A program made the translations under genes and the position numbers. From Chondrus crispus (taxonomy: Eukaryota; Rhodophyta; Florideophyceae; Gigartinales; Gigartinaceae), in NCBI RefSeq assembly GCF_000350225.1, contig NW_005178992.1, positions 432,733 through 496,732 of the forward strand: a stretch of DNA of 64,000 bases. The letters run 5' to 3'. Numbering within the stretch: position 1 is the first letter of the stretch; every line of letters begins with the position of its first letter. Below are positions 1 to 11,583 of this stretch, one piece after another. The notes under the pieces are model-generated. The model saw only the letters and a program-made list of their open reading frames with translations. It ran no database searches and had not been told where the DNA came from.

Positions 1-920
1 CACCTGATTGCGGCCGCTTCGAGCAGGTCTTGGTTCGGGGTTCTCCATTGAGTTCGTGGTCCAATTAACTTCTCGAAGTCGTCGTCCCGGCAATATACTT
101 GTAAGCTCCCGGCGTGGTACCGGACGGCACAACCCCCGCTTAACTTAATTGCAAACTTCCCGTCCGAATAGCTAAACCTCCCATTGACCGTGTGCTTTGA
201 ATTGAAGTCTCCGTCGTACGTGATCCATTGTCCTTTGGGGATCGTGGACTCCAGATCGAGATATCCCAGGTCGTCGATACTGCCGCTCGGGAATACCTCT
301 TCATACGTCAAGTTCGCCGGCGCTTGGTGTACGGCCGCGATGACGTTTCCGAGATGGGCTCTCCGCTTGGCCGTTCCAGGGAACGTTGCCACACCCATCA
401 TGTAGGCAAGCTGTACGTCGTAGAGCGCGCTTAGAACGCCAGCAGCACTCAGGCTGTCTTCTTCGACTCCACCTGCCAGCTGCTTCCAGATGGCGTCTGG
501 TATCCCTTGATATTCTAGGGCCCACACGATAATGGCGTCCTCTCGCGCAGCATTGCGGATCCACTCTAATATAGTCATGTTCTCTACCTTTGCCTTCATC
601 GATTTAATTGCCAGGGCTCCTGCCTTGCTCACCTTCACCAGTTCTCTAGCGGAACCGATCAAGTCGATGTCTAGATTCACTGTTACTAGACTCATGTTGG
701 CGTTAAGCTTCTTGAGGGCAACTATGTTGATGTCCTGGGGGATTAGCTACCCAGGCTTTCTTTCGACAGGTAGCGCGTCGGGTCTCTCCGAGGGCGCTCC
801 GGTAAACAACTCCTCATGCACCTCTTGGATGTCGCCCGCGTTGATGTGCTTACACTTATAGTTGTCTTCTTGTGCTTCCGTAGGTGCCAGAGGAGACCTA
901 TGAGTGCGTCGATTGAAAAT
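1..920 (-). CDS. Unrecognised protein, partial at left edge
   Basis: On the minus strand one frame stays open from about position 920 to the window edge, broken only by a TAG at 747-749. Downstream of that TAG about 248 codons are open and run off the window. Readable stretches include DLGYLDLESTIPKGQW and SGGCAVRYHAGSLQVYC. The composition is mixed and protein-like. An ATG is available at 695-693 (MSLVTVNLDI). The part before the TAG is acidic and charged (QEDNYKCKHINAGDIQEVHEEL). The TAG could be a nonsense change or the end of an intron whose acceptor reads ...gggtag. I do not recognise a family; a retroelement gag or a host hypothetical gene are both possible. Confidence is in its being coding, not in any function. 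Confidence 0.5.
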
Positions 921-1708
921 CTAACTCTTCGTTGTCCGGTAGCTTCCGCGCTCTCGTACTGATTTATTTACTCTTGCGACCTAGCTGGCGGTCACTGTTG
1001 ACGATGGGCCTCTTCTTAATAATGTCCAAAACCCGGGGCTTATTGGTGTGCTTATACCTAAAATTTTCTTCCCATACTTCAGTGATGAACCAATAAAATA
1101 TGAAGAACTCGGCTGATGTTGTTATCGCTTTGTCGTGTGGTGCGCTTTGTATGCGACTACACGACTAAAGTTTACACATACAGTGCAACCTCCCAATAAG
1201 AGTGCCGTTCGTATAGGACAACAATGGAAGACTCATGACATCACAAGTCGCAAATTGATTCGTGCTTTTTTGCGACGCACGCCAACACGGCGTTTTGTGT
1301 CGTATCAAACGCAAGATTGGCCCCCAGGCACCACCCTTTGGGAGCAGCACCTGAACATGTAACAAATCACAAATTTGCACAGCACATCATCGCAGCCACT
1401 CCAATTCTAGAATTGAATTTCCCCAGCGGTTTCATGCTGTACAGATCGCACCCGAGAAACTCTAATCCACTAAGCCGCAGACCACTCTACATCGAGCAAG
1501 GATCTGTCCGTCTCCATCTCAACGCTGTTTTTTCCGCAGTCATGTTGGAAATCTTCGTATCAAAAGCCGCCATGGTAGTCTTCCAGAACAGTATTTCAGG
1601 AGACCAGTGGAGGTACAATGGCACGTGTACTATTTTGCTACTTCCGCAGACCTCCAACATCCATGCAGTAACCTCTTTTGTTACAAAGAGGTATACAGTG
1701 GACCACAC

Positions 1709-2130
1709 CCAATAGTGCTACCCCGTGACAAGGGCTTCCAATTGGCACTATTGGGAGGGTAGCACTATACCATATTGCACTTAAAGAAGACATTGGCTTC
1801 CCCTATTGGGTACGAAGGAGTCATTTAAGATTGATTGCCTTTCTCCCGCGCGCGCTCTTTCAATCCTACATTGATTGAAAACACGTTTCGCCTTGCCGGC
1901 CATAGTTGGTTTGTTGGAAGGGAGAGCTCAAAACATTGGTAGGGGGTGTCGGAATGAAGACATTCGATGTTCCAGACAGGCAGCTTGGCGACAAATGGTG
2001 GCGCCCATGACACGGCCACCCGCCGGCGCACTGCCTGCCATCTGTCCACGTGGCAGTATGATAAATGCGTGCTACAGCACTTTACCTAGCACTATTCGGA
2101 GGGTTGCACTATTCAAAGTGGCACTATATA
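1709..2130. repeat. Dispersed TAGCACTATT motif, possible MITE remnant
   Basis: The motif caatagtgctaccc at about 1710-1723 is repeated in inverted form as gggtagcactat at 1757-1768. Related copies occur at 2087-2096 and 2105-2130. The spacing and inverted pairing suggest the ends of a small non-autonomous element. No target duplication was recognised. The rest of 930-2415 holds nothing I can support; short ORFs there lack protein-like composition. Confidence 0.3.
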
Positions 2131-2815
2131 GCGACCCCCCCTGTATCACAAACGGAGGCGTGATTATCATAACTCTGTCCTAAAAAAATCGCCGATTCCC
2201 GTTTGGCGAAACTCCTCATACACTTGACGTCTCAAAAAAAATCCACGATGTGCGTTTTCCAACCCCCGGGCGAACGGACTACGCAAAAACCTGTTCGAGG
2301 TTGTGGATACAAATGCGGGAGTCGATCATACAGAACATAACTGTTGGCTGCATCAACTGCAACGACTGTCCTTAATCGACATGGTGTTACTTCAAAATTT
2401 CAATAAATATTCAACGTGTTTTACGAAAACACAACACTAAATCTAAATCTATATCTAGATGACCGGCCTAGTAGCATCTCAAATTGCCGTGCAAACCCCG
2501 CTTATCGCGTGGCGGCTCGCCGTCCCTTGTACAATCAAGGGAGGAGCGTTGCGATCGGCGAAGAGGGGGTGCGCGTCTCTTCGCCCACCGTACAAAGAAA
2601 GACGAATCTTTTACTTTGCAATACCCTCGTGCATCTTCTCCTCGCTAGCCGGGCGGAGAGGGGGTACTGTCGAAGTAATTGACTAGACGAGTAGTCACTT
2701 TAATTAGCTTATCATTATCAATTCAGGTTAAACTATGTAGGCTACATTTAGCTATCAACAATAGAGTCCCTTAACGACGTGCCACTTACAATTCCACCTG
2801 TTCAGGGTGTCACAG

Positions 2816-2999
2816 TTTAGAGACATTTCATGAGTGGCGCAACCTCCCTTTTATGGTAGTGCGCCAACTGTTCTTGTAGAGTCAATAGGACTATAAAGCC
2901 AGGTTGAAGACGCTACTCGTCTTCGACCTCAGCACATTGAACCCATCTGAACAACAACGCGACAACTACTGTCCCGACCGTGCTCACCCGTCCCCTTCC
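2816..2999 (+). promoter_or_regulatory. Candidate LTR/promoter of the first gypsy-like element
   Basis: Upstream of the zinc-finger ORF there is a TATA-like box (ctataaag, about 2891-2898), followed by a C-rich leader. This arrangement is usual for an LTR promoter. No second LTR copy was found downstream because the element is truncated, so this remains a guess. The stretch 2416-2815 and the leader 3000-3368 hold no other supportable feature. Confidence 0.25.
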
Positions 3000-3368
3000 G
3001 CAGTTGGGAGGCAATAGTCTGCTGCTCCCCTCACCGCCCCATTTTTGTCATACCAACAACAGCGCCGGACCGCCCCACCCGGTCGGTCTCCCGATACTGA
3101 TCAGTTTGAGGGACCACCGCCTCATTTGGTCCTGCCCCGCTCCGCTGATAAGACCTGCCTTATTTCACCGTCGATTCAAGCCGTTTGCGCATCCTTAATA
3201 AGGCCGCCTTATCGACTCCGCCGAATTGGAAATCAAGATTTCTTTTTCAAGAATCTACTTTGTCCCTAACGTTAACTGTACATACTACTGTATAGTTTTA
3301 CAGTAAACATTATGCATTTGGGCTACAGTACTACGTACTGTACGCCTGGCGCAAGAGCGCAGTAGTTT

Positions 3369-4043
3369 ATGGCATGTTTGAAGCGCCCTATCAATCACCC
3401 CGATGTTATACGAGAACGCCGCATCGCCGCCGCCGCTCACATTAAGGCAACCGTAACCTCGCCGCCGTTTCGCTCGCCGCCATCTACCCTCCCCGCCGCC
3501 ACATCACCGCCGCAGAATCGCTCGCTGCCAAGTACGCCCTTCGCCGCAGTACAACTACAACACGTGGCCAGTACTCTTCCCCGCCCTTCAGTCACCCCGG
3601 CGATCTCCCCCAGCGGAACCACCGCATCACATTCTACATTGTTCAAGGCGCCTCGTCTGGTGGACATCGAGGCTACCGAAGCCTCGAACGAGGACACCTC
3701 CGCGCCCACAGACCCTGGATTCGACCTCGACACCGGTCGTGCGTTACATATATATCGCGTTGCAACGCAGCGCGCTAATCGGCGAGCTAATCCTCCGCGC
3801 CGACGGCCCCTCGTCTACCGCTGCGAACCGTGCGCACGAAGCTTTCCTAGCTACCGCCAGCGCCGCTCTCACGAGGCAGGTCTGCCTCACCGACGTGCAG
3901 TAGCTGTCGCAGAACACCCTACCCGCAAACTCACCTGCCACTTGTGCGACCGCCGATTTGCGAACGGGCACGACGCTGACGCTCATTACGGTGGCACTAT
4001 TCACCATCGTGCCATACGTAAATTGCGCACTACTTGCAAATAA
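3369..4043 (+). CDS. C2H2 zinc-finger ORF of a gypsy-like element
   Basis: This ORF encodes 224 aa from an ATG. The N-terminal ~110 residues are rich in Ala, Pro, Ser and Thr and look disordered. The C-terminal third carries two zinc-finger-like motifs of the CxxC...HxnH kind. The first starts at YRCEPC with histidines at RRSHEAGLPH; the second starts at LTCHLC with histidines at DAHYGGTIHH. Wide His spacing resembles matrin/U1-type fingers that bind RNA or DNA. It lies just upstream of a gag-like ORF on the same strand. The second gypsy element of the window also has a CxxC/H-H ORF before gag (44266-44897), so this is probably an accessory retrotransposon protein rather than a host transcription factor. 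Its role is unknown. Confidence 0.6.
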   Translation: MACLKRPINHPDVIRERRIAAAAHIKATVTSPPFRSPPSTLPAATSPPQNRSLPSTPFAAVQLQHVASTLPRPSVTPAISPSGTTASHSTLFKAPRLVDIEATEASNEDTSAPTDPGFDLDTGRALHIYRVATQRANRRANPPRRRPLVYRCEPCARSFPSYRQRRSHEAGLPHRRAVAVAEHPTRKLTCHLCDRRFANGHDADAHYGGTIHHRAIRKLRTTCK

Positions 4044-4196
4044 TTAGAGTTTAAATTTTTTTGACTCACGTGAAATTGTCTTAACTTCTTTACTTCAAAG
4101 TTTTTGAAAAGGACACTTGTTACTAGAGCAAATTTTTTGGCGCACCACGGACCCACGTGTGCCTACCTGCCACGCACACACGTGCTGTCAGTGTGC

Positions 4197-4316
4197 ACGC
4201 AACCACGTGTAACTGCGCGCACACGCAACCACGTGTTACTGCGCGCATACGCAACCACGTGTTACTGCGCACATACGCAACCACGTGTCACTGCGCACAC
4301 ACGCAACCACGTGTTA
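4197..4316 (+). repeat. 26-bp tandem repeat rich in CACGTG
   Basis: The unit acgcaaccacgtgt plus 12 variable bases starts at 4197, 4223, 4249, 4275 and 4301, an exact 26-bp period. Each unit contains the palindrome CACGTG. The array lies between the zinc-finger ORF and gag. Further CACGTG motifs continue on both sides (about 4153-4420). It may be a regulatory or packaging segment of the element's RNA leader, or simple satellite growth. Confidence 0.8.
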
Positions 4317-4582
4317 CCCCACGTGTTCATACCGACTACGCATACACGGGTACTACTATTGTACACGCGCACACGGTTCGCGTACACACGTGTTAGTACT
4401 GTTATACGAGTAATCGTCCCGCCCCAGTGAACGTACACACGTCTGAAATACTACTACGAGTACAAAACACCACACGTTTACACGTAGTACACTCGCCACG
4501 TTACTATAGGAACGCTTTTCGAGGTCAACATTCGCGTTTAGCCCGGATCCATTTTAGTTATTATTTTGCAATAATTTTTAAT

Positions 4583-6121
4583 ATGGCTAGTCTAAATTGT
4601 ATCCGAGACGCTTTGTCAAACTATGACCCCCGATCCATGATCCAATGTGATATCAAGGCTACGATAGCTCTCCATGTTATGGCGGATCCACAACCTGCCT
4701 CAGATGTTTGTGTTAGTAACCTTCGTGCTGATCTTCCCCCAGAAGTTCTATACGCAAGGGAGATGTTACGAGGCCCCACCGTCTTATATCGACTTATCCG
4801 AGACTACCTAGTGGTTAAGGGATTGTCGTACACCGCGCACCCCTCTACTAACCGCATTTCTCACGGTCTAGTTAACATGATCTATGAGGACAATGCAGAC
4901 CGTATGCTTGCCAACCAAAGTCTCACCAGCTCCTCCATCGGCTCTACACATGGAAGCCAGCAATCTTTCCCTCAGTCCCATGACCCGCCCAACTCCAAGA
5001 TTGCGCACAACATATCGTCCCGATTCAAGAAGGACGACCGATATACCGGAAAAATTGGGGAAGACGTTCAGGATGCAATCAGCAACAATCGTGATTGTGC
5101 TGAAGATTTTCACCTCAGTAATGAGCAAATGCTTCGATTCTTTCACAACGTCTTTGATGGAGAAGCTAAGCGATTCTACCGCTCCCACGTTATCCGAAAC
5201 GCGCAAGACTTTAACACAGCCGCTTCACTCATGGTTAACGAGTTTAATAGTCTTACGCGACAAAATAGGGTTCGTAAACTCCTCCAAAACCTCCGACTTT
5301 CGCGAATTATGGAGACAAAACGAATCCCTGTTTCAGAAGCTTTGGAAGAACTTCGTGAAACCATCACAAAGTATACTCCACAAGGTCCTCCCACGCACCA
5401 ATCGGAACAAGATAAAACGGAGTATCTTCACGACGCCGTAATTGGAGTCGAGTGGGCCAAGAGTGTCTTAACACAAAGCTTGGCTGCCATACCCCCTTGG
5501 ACGTTTCAGCATCTCTATACTGCCCTTGATGCCGCTTGGCTACAGGAACAGAAACAGAAAGAAGGACGCCGTCGTGATCACAATGAATTACACCGTACCC
5601 AGCCTTTGCCTCCCATCCCTGGTATTCATTTCCAACGTCAGAACACGGATGGCATCCCCCGCCGCCCCGGTTCCGCTTCTTCAAACCCAAGGACGCCATT
5701 TTCTCTCCAACGTTTCTCCCACAACCCCGCCCCGAACCAGAATGGTGCAGATTGCTTCGGAAATATTCGTGCTCGCCACAACTGTGGAAGTAAATTTCAC
5801 CTCATTCGGGACTGTCCAAAGCCCTTAGCTCTCAGGAAGAATGTCAGCCACATGTTACAGACCAGACCAGCGAAACGCATCCTCTACGAGCAATGCGAGC
5901 AAGCCGAACACGCCCTAGGTACGAATGAGATCGATTTCGCAGCTTTCGCAGACGAACCACAACTTGACCCCGGTGAAGTGATTCTCAATGATTACACCCT
6001 CAACGATGATGACGATGTCGCAGAGCAGGCTGTGACACATCATCAAGTAGTACACACGCCACTGAAAGGAGAAGAAGTACTGTGGGATACTGTAGACAAT
6101 CTTGATCCAATGGATTTTTGA
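4583..6121 (+). CDS. Gag-like polyprotein of truncated gypsy-like element
   Basis: The frame is open from 4427, but the first ATG is at 4583 (MASLNCIRDALSNYDP), giving about 512 aa. The central helical part (about residues 150-330) has the look of a retrotransposon gag capsid. A zinc-knuckle-like segment reads NCGSKFHLIRDC near residue 400: the CX4HX4C half is intact, but the expected first Cys is replaced by Arg, so the knuckle is degenerate. The C-terminus is acidic. The stop TGA at 6119-6121 overlaps a run of five T, and the protease frame continues in the -1 frame. That is the usual gag-pro arrangement of gypsy elements with frameshifting. It is a structural protein forming virus-like particles by family knowledge. 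Confidence 0.7.
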   Translation: MASLNCIRDALSNYDPRSMIQCDIKATIALHVMADPQPASDVCVSNLRADLPPEVLYAREMLRGPTVLYRLIRDYLVVKGLSYTAHPSTNRISHGLVNMIYEDNADRMLANQSLTSSSIGSTHGSQQSFPQSHDPPNSKIAHNISSRFKKDDRYTGKIGEDVQDAISNNRDCAEDFHLSNEQMLRFFHNVFDGEAKRFYRSHVIRNAQDFNTAASLMVNEFNSLTRQNRVRKLLQNLRLSRIMETKRIPVSEALEELRETITKYTPQGPPTHQSEQDKTEYLHDAVIGVEWAKSVLTQSLAAIPPWTFQHLYTALDAAWLQEQKQKEGRRRDHNELHRTQPLPPIPGIHFQRQNTDGIPRRPGSASSNPRTPFSLQRFSHNPAPNQNGADCFGNIRARHNCGSKFHLIRDCPKPLALRKNVSHMLQTRPAKRILYEQCEQAEHALGTNEIDFAAFADEPQLDPGEVILNDYTLNDDDDVAEQAVTHHQVVHTPLKGEEVLWDTVDNLDPMDF

Positions 6122-6789
6122 GTAGCAGCAGTCAACACCCACAAAGTAAAACAATTTCCTTTGAGACTGTCTGCAGAAAGAAGCGATGTAAATTCAAAAT
6201 CTACCACACCATCCGGGACCATCGTCCTGCACGAGCTATGACGACCAACCACGCGTCCAAGTGGGATGGAGCTTGTCTTGACACTTGTGCCCAGCGAACT
6301 GTAGTTGGCCTCGCTCAAGCCAAAGCCTACTGTCGATTCACTGGCACCAAATTCAAGCCCAAACGGAGCCCGATACACTTCAGGTTCGGTAATGACTCCC
6401 AAGCTTCACTTGGAACCATGAACATATCCATTCCCATTGCTGATGGTTACTTAATTCGCGAACAGGTTGACATTGTCAAGGCCAATGTCCCCTTTCTTAT
6501 TGGACTTGACCTCTTGGACAAGTACCATATGTTCATTGATAGCGTCAACAACATGCTCCGATCGCCTAAGCTTGGTCTTGACATACCCCTTTGGCGCAAG
6601 CTGGGTCCCCCTTTCTTGGGGCGTCCGCGGATCAGTGACGCCCCCCGGATTATTCGAGTCCGTACGACACGAACCCTTCTCCGGCGACCTTGGGCTCGCA
6701 GGAGTCAGGGGGTCGACCGAATATTTTCGGTCGTTGCCCCCGTCGCCATTGTTACGCCTCACTGGGACGTCGGCGTCTTGTCCTCCTAA
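6118..6789 (+). pseudogene. Retropepsin-like protease, 3'-truncated pol
   Basis: This frame follows gag in the -1 frame. It contains a retropepsin-like core: an active-site-like segment ACLDTCAQRTVVG (DTC where DTG/DSG is usual), a flap region, and IGLDLLDKYHMFIDSVNN near the C-end, which matches the second half of clan AA proteases. After about 6600 the sequence turns GC-rich and no reverse transcriptase, RNase H or integrase follows. The element is therefore broken just after the protease. The DTC variant may mean lost activity. Confidence 0.65.
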
Positions 6790-7399
6790 CGTCGGGCCTT
6801 CGGAGGCCTCGACGTGCGCTCCCTCCTGTATCGGCATTACAGGAGCTCCCGTGCTCGCCTCCGGTAGCGGGGGATGTATTATCGGACAATACCTCCCGTG
6901 TCCTTGGCGAGCACGCCACAGGAAGGTCAAATTTATGATAAATTTAATAAAAGCAATAATGTGGTTATTTTTGGGGCCAAAAAATGCTGGATTTTTGCCA
7001 GCAATGAACGGTGGTCCGTGCTTCATTGGTTCGCGAGCAGCAATCTTTTGCCAAATTTTAAACCGTTCTCATTCAGCACGGGGATGAGGGGCGTGTCTGG
7101 TTCCGGGCAGTGACTGAACCAGAATGTTTTGCTGGAGTGCCAGAGTTGTAACGGAAATGTTTTTTTGATACGTCGATGTAGCAAAGTGATGTGCTATTTC
7201 GCTGCCTAAAAACGCAGCGCTTGGCCGTGATATCTTTAACCTTCACGTGATCAAACCAGAATACGCTCATGCTTTCCTGCGCTAGTACCAGACGCGTGCT
7301 TGGACCCTTTCACGTTTTCCCAATCCATCGAATCCTCTCTTTCCCTCCGTTTCCCTTTCCTTCCCGACTTTGCTCATCCTGTGTTCCTACTGAGGCGCC
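6610..7399. other. Junction between truncated gypsy element and cargo transposon
   Basis: About 790 bases without a supportable gene. A GC-rich part (6610-6930) is followed by an AT-rich part. The left end of the 7.4-25.3 kb transposon should lie here, but no terminal inverted repeat matching the right flank was recognised. Confidence 0.3.
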
Positions 7400-9585
7400 A
7401 TGACCCCGCGAAGAAGGTCTGGGAAGAAACCCGCTGCGTCAGGCAATCAGCGAGGCCGCTCATCTCGAAAGTCTAACAGCCGAGCGCCTGGAGCCCAGGT
7501 TCCCGCGGAACGCCGGTCATCCCCTCGTGTTGCGGCCAAAGCTACTCCCGCGGCAGCTAGACAGGAAACCCGTCGGGTTTCAAGTAATACGGTCAGGACG
7601 CCCCGAGGCAGTCCGCCATCTGACACATGCTCGCTTCCCGTTCGAAGTCAGGGAAGCGGCCCGTCCGATGCAGCACAATCGCGTTCGGGCAAGCGCAAGC
7701 GCGGCATCGGCTCGTCTCTGAGTGAAGACTTTTCCCTTTTGTTCGGGGATGGAGATCAAGGCGAGGAAGATGAACACCCAGAACGCAAACGGGCGAAGCG
7801 TCGGTTGTTCGAGCTCCATGGACGCGAGCCAGAGGAGGACGTCGACGACATTGTGCAGGCTAGTGCAGCAGAGATGTACGAAGTCGCCCAAACTCCAGTT
7901 GTGAAAGACGTCATCGTTCCCACGCGTCGTGAGTCCGTGGCAGGTTCCTTGCCGAGTCAGCCACGGGGCTCCAATTTCTCTCGAGAATTTGAGGAAGACT
8001 CTAACCACGGAGTACTTCGAGTCATGCGGGAACTGCATGCTCGTTNNNNNCCACTTTAGAGAGGACGTTATCACGCTGCCAGAACGCCGTCAACATTGTT
8101 CTTCTGAATTCCGCACTGCCGAAGACGGGAAAAGCAGTAGAGAAGGCCTCTTTGATCGACCTCCTCAGGCCTATGGAGGACATATTTGGAGGGAAATTCA
8201 TGTGCGTTATCTTTACAAGAGCGCTGATAAATTGCACCATGAGAGTTCTTCCTCAGAGAAAAGAAGCGAAGGAATCTTCGGAAGGTGGGAGTCGTGACTC
8301 ACAATCTGAGAAGCTTCGCTTGGACGTCAATAGTTCCGAAGTGTTGGGGTTCGGGCTTTTACTTGTCGAGGTCCTTTTGTGGAAAAGGGACCCAAGCGAG
8401 GAGAAAACCGAGGAGCTGCTGGGTACGAAGCAAGCCCGTCAGTATCTGGTCCTGCGAAAGGCTTGGGGAAAGAGCTTGATTGCAAATGCAATGAACAACC
8501 CGAGTATTGGGACGAAGTCACTCGAAATGGTACATCCGAACATCCGCGGGAAGCTGAAGACCGCTGAGAAACCTTTTTGGCTGAGGCCGGGCTATATAAG
8601 AATGATCACAGTCGAGTCTTTCTTCAACGAAGAATTTGCTTCGACGGCCATCAAGAAGGCCCGGCGTGTGGCTCGGCGTCGAAGCGATAAGATGGTGGAA
8701 GATGAGCCAATTGGATTCATCAAGGACGAAGACATTAGGGTTGAGATCGTTCGCCGCGTTTTCAAGATGGGTAAGCAGTTCCTGAACAAGTTCAGGGAGC
8801 TTGGGCGGAAATCCTTCTTTCAAAACTTCTCATATGTTTTCCAAAGTGAAGTGGGAGTCTCATTCCAGTATGAGAATCCACCCCGCCCGCACATGAACCT
8901 CCAAGATATCCCAGACGGAACCTGTCGTACTGCTATGAAGTCGGTCGCTGAGGTGAACCCCCTGAATTTGATAGCATGGAAGAAGCTGATTTCTGAAAGC
9001 GATCCCTTCATATTTATCACTACGTATGATGTTGAGACGAAAGACAAGGATGGAAGGAAGGAGGTTCGAGAAATTGTTATCCGACTCAATGCCATGCACG
9101 TCGCCTTGAAGTTCTTGGTTGCTTTTACCAGGTGCGGCAGTGATGAAGACCTGCATTCAATATCCAAGGAATCCTTTCGTGTGATTTACATGACTGCTGT
9201 CCTGTTCCGGGAGGTCATGCTGATGAAGGTGATTGAGTCGAGGGGTGCATTTTCTGGAAACGAGCAGATGTTGCATGAAGCGGATAGCCAGGATCAGCAT
9301 ATTGATTCACGGCGGTCGCGACTGAGATCACTCTATTCAGAACTTTTGACGGAAGGACAGGGAGAAAGCCGGGGTGAGCTTCCACAGCAACTCTCCAGTA
9401 TTTTGAAGGAGAAGCTGGTGATGTCCGTGGATATGTACAACTCCGTACACGATCCCCCGGTCCAATCAGGTTCACATCACAAGGATAATGATGATCTGAG
9501 CGTGGTGGACGGTGACGATGAAATCCAGACGAATCAAGTCGAAGACGATGACGATGTATTCATAGTCCAAAACTTCGATTTATAG
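7400..9585 (+). CDS. Unrecognised nuclear-type protein, interrupted by assembly gap
   Basis: The frame opens at ATG 7400. Its first ~215 codons are basic and disordered (MTPRRRSGKKPAAS, a nuclear-localisation-like RKRAKRR). Five N at 8046-8050 interrupt it. After the gap the same protein appears to continue in another frame from about 8053 (RTLSRCQNAVNIVLLNSALP) to the TAA at 9583-9585. The frame change has no meaning because the gap size is a placeholder. The C-terminal ~480 residues are globular and helical, end in acidic stretches (EDDDDVFIVQNFDL), and match no family I know. The gene converges on 9679-11175 and is the leftmost gene on the presumed cargo transposon. Alternatively it is an independent host gene next to it. 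Confidence 0.6.
8046..8050. other. Assembly gap (5 N)
   Basis: Five N bases. They fall inside an ORF and explain its apparent frameshift. True length is unknown. Confidence 0.99.
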
Positions 9586-9678
9586 GGGGTCGTATTTCAT
9601 GTGATTGTGATACTTCTTAGTTCATCCAAGTGATAATTGAGTAAAGCGGGAGACTACTGTAGCATGAATGAATTGAGT

Positions 9679-11175
9679 TTACTTAAAGAGGTCCAGAACT
9701 TTGGCAACATTGATGAATTGCTTCACATGCGCCGAGCCTTTGATAGAGAGGAAAGGGATGTGCACTTGAAGTACTCCTAGTACGTCGCTGCGATTTACAT
9801 CAGCAAATATAGATTGACAAGGACTGGATTGAAGATTCCATCGCAGATAGAACGACTGCTTCCGGTCGGATGTTCCGCTGACCACGTTTTCAGCACCCAT
9901 TATCTTGGAAATGCGGTCTTGAAAGTGGAGCTCAGATAGTCTTATAGCTTCCAGTGGATGGGAGTAGGTCTTCTCTATGGAATCCCAAGTGCAATCCCGA
10001 CGAAATACAACGTGCCGTTGTTCATCCTCGTCATCCCTTATAACAGCAAGAGAATCTTCAATTGTCATATAGCACGGGTCAGAAAGAGATTCGGTGTCGG
10101 GACCGGCCATACAGCCTATCACTCTGGCAGATACATAATTGTCGGTACCTTTTTCCAGCCTTTTTGCGATGATCACGTCTCTGACAACTTGCGGTGATGC
10201 TGGTCCGAGTGCTTCTGACAAGTCTAGAAAGCTCCTAAAGTATATACTCGTCTCCTTCACAACTGATTTCCTGCACATGTAATCTTCCGGAAGAATAGAA
10301 ACCTTTGTTCGTAGCTGAGCTTTGACTCTTTCGGATATGGAATCAAACTGGAGCAATGTGCAGTCTGCTCGCGCCTTAAATGAGTCTTGCACAAACCATT
10401 TCGTCCCACGAGTCATTTCACCCGGGGTAGGACGTGTCGGCGTCTTGAGTAACTAATGCTCTAGACGCAACGAAATAAACTTAAGAGGAATATTGGAGCC
10501 CCCAGCAGAAGTGAGGAGCGGGTTCTGAGTCCATAGCGCAGTCGTAATAGAGGATTGCTGTCCTTTCACTACTTCCTCAAGGTACTGAAGGCGTCTGGAA
10601 AGGGAATTTAGCTCGCGTGTATCTTTGATTGTCTTCTGGTCAAGTGACACATTCGTCGTATGGTTGAGCTTCCTGCATTTTTCTACCATAGACCTACCTG
10701 GAGCATAGTCGATATCATCTACATCCATCGCTCCGCTTGCCATGCCTGAGCTTGCGGTGATATCCAATCGCACGGATGTATCTTTGAGTCTCCAGCTAAA
10801 CTTTTGTCCATCTTGTACAAACTCGTTACCCTCCTTGAAAGTCACCTTGCTTTTACATGCCCTGAATCCAAAGGCAGCCTTGTATTGAATAGTCCCCTTG
10901 AGCACCTCTCCTCGATCGTCATGAAGGTAGTTGAGACTAATGGCTGTTGCTGGGAACCATGCCTTACTTTCTTCTTCATTCTCCAAGGTATAGTAGACCT
11001 CTATATCACTCCCGAATTGGAGGCCATTAAAAAGATCTGATACCATTATCAACTGGTGGATGGTATCGTCCTCTGTTAATTTCCCTTGGAAAGTGATACT
11101 TGAGAAATTTGTTTGAAATATATACCGAAGACTAAAGAGTTGGGGTAACCATTCGAACATAGTCAGTATATACAT
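9679..11175 (-). CDS. Unrecognised element protein with one in-frame TAG
   Basis: Two stretches, 11175-10453 (240 codons) and 10416-9679 (245 codons), lie in the same frame and are separated by a single TAG at 10453-10455. They read as one ~498-codon protein. The first half has mixed beta-like segments (YTLENEEESKAWFPATAISL) and a short coiled-coil-like stretch (LNSLSRRLQYLEEVVKGQQ). The second half contains CMAGPDTESLSDPCYMTIED and regularly spaced hydrophobic residues. No known domain was recognised. TAG could come from CAG by one C-to-T change. It converges with the 7400-9585 gene and shares the orientation of the dioxygenase/ParB block. Confidence 0.55.
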
Positions 11176-11316
11176 ATATATATCATTAATGTGAAATCAC
11201 CATTTTCGTAACGGTCACATTTATGGATCACAGCTCTGCTCAGAGTCTAAGTCCCATGGAACTTGCACGTGCACTTTTCCAGTAGGGCATGGGCTACAAA
11301 TCTACCTACATCTTCC

Positions 11317-11583
11317 AGTCCAGAATGCTTTGCCAGTCAGTCTTGTGTCATTGAATAACTGTCCTTTTAATCATAGTTGCCACAGTCCGGAATGCTTTGA
11401 CAGTAACTCAGGTGTCATTGAATGACTGTTCTTTTAATCACAGTTGCCACAGTCCGGAAGTCTTTGACAGTAACTCAGGTGTCATGAATGACTGTTCTTT
11501 TAATCACAGTTGCCACAGTCCGGAAGCCTTTGACTGTAACTCATGTCTCATTGAATGACTGTTCTTTTAATCATAGTTGCCAC
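11317..11583. repeat. 67-bp tandem repeat, four copies
   Basis: Four copies of a 66-67-bp unit containing agtccgga...gctttgacagtaactcaggt and ending ...ttaatcacagttgccac. Clear unit starts are at 11384, 11451 and 11517; the first copy (from about 11317) is more diverged. The array lies in a ~1.1-kb gap between two minus-strand genes of the cargo transposon. The rest of 11176-12277 contains no supportable gene. Confidence 0.85.

Noticed and set aside
4197..4316. Possible CRISPR array
   Set aside because: Units are contiguous tandem repeats without distinct spacers, and the genome is eukaryotic.
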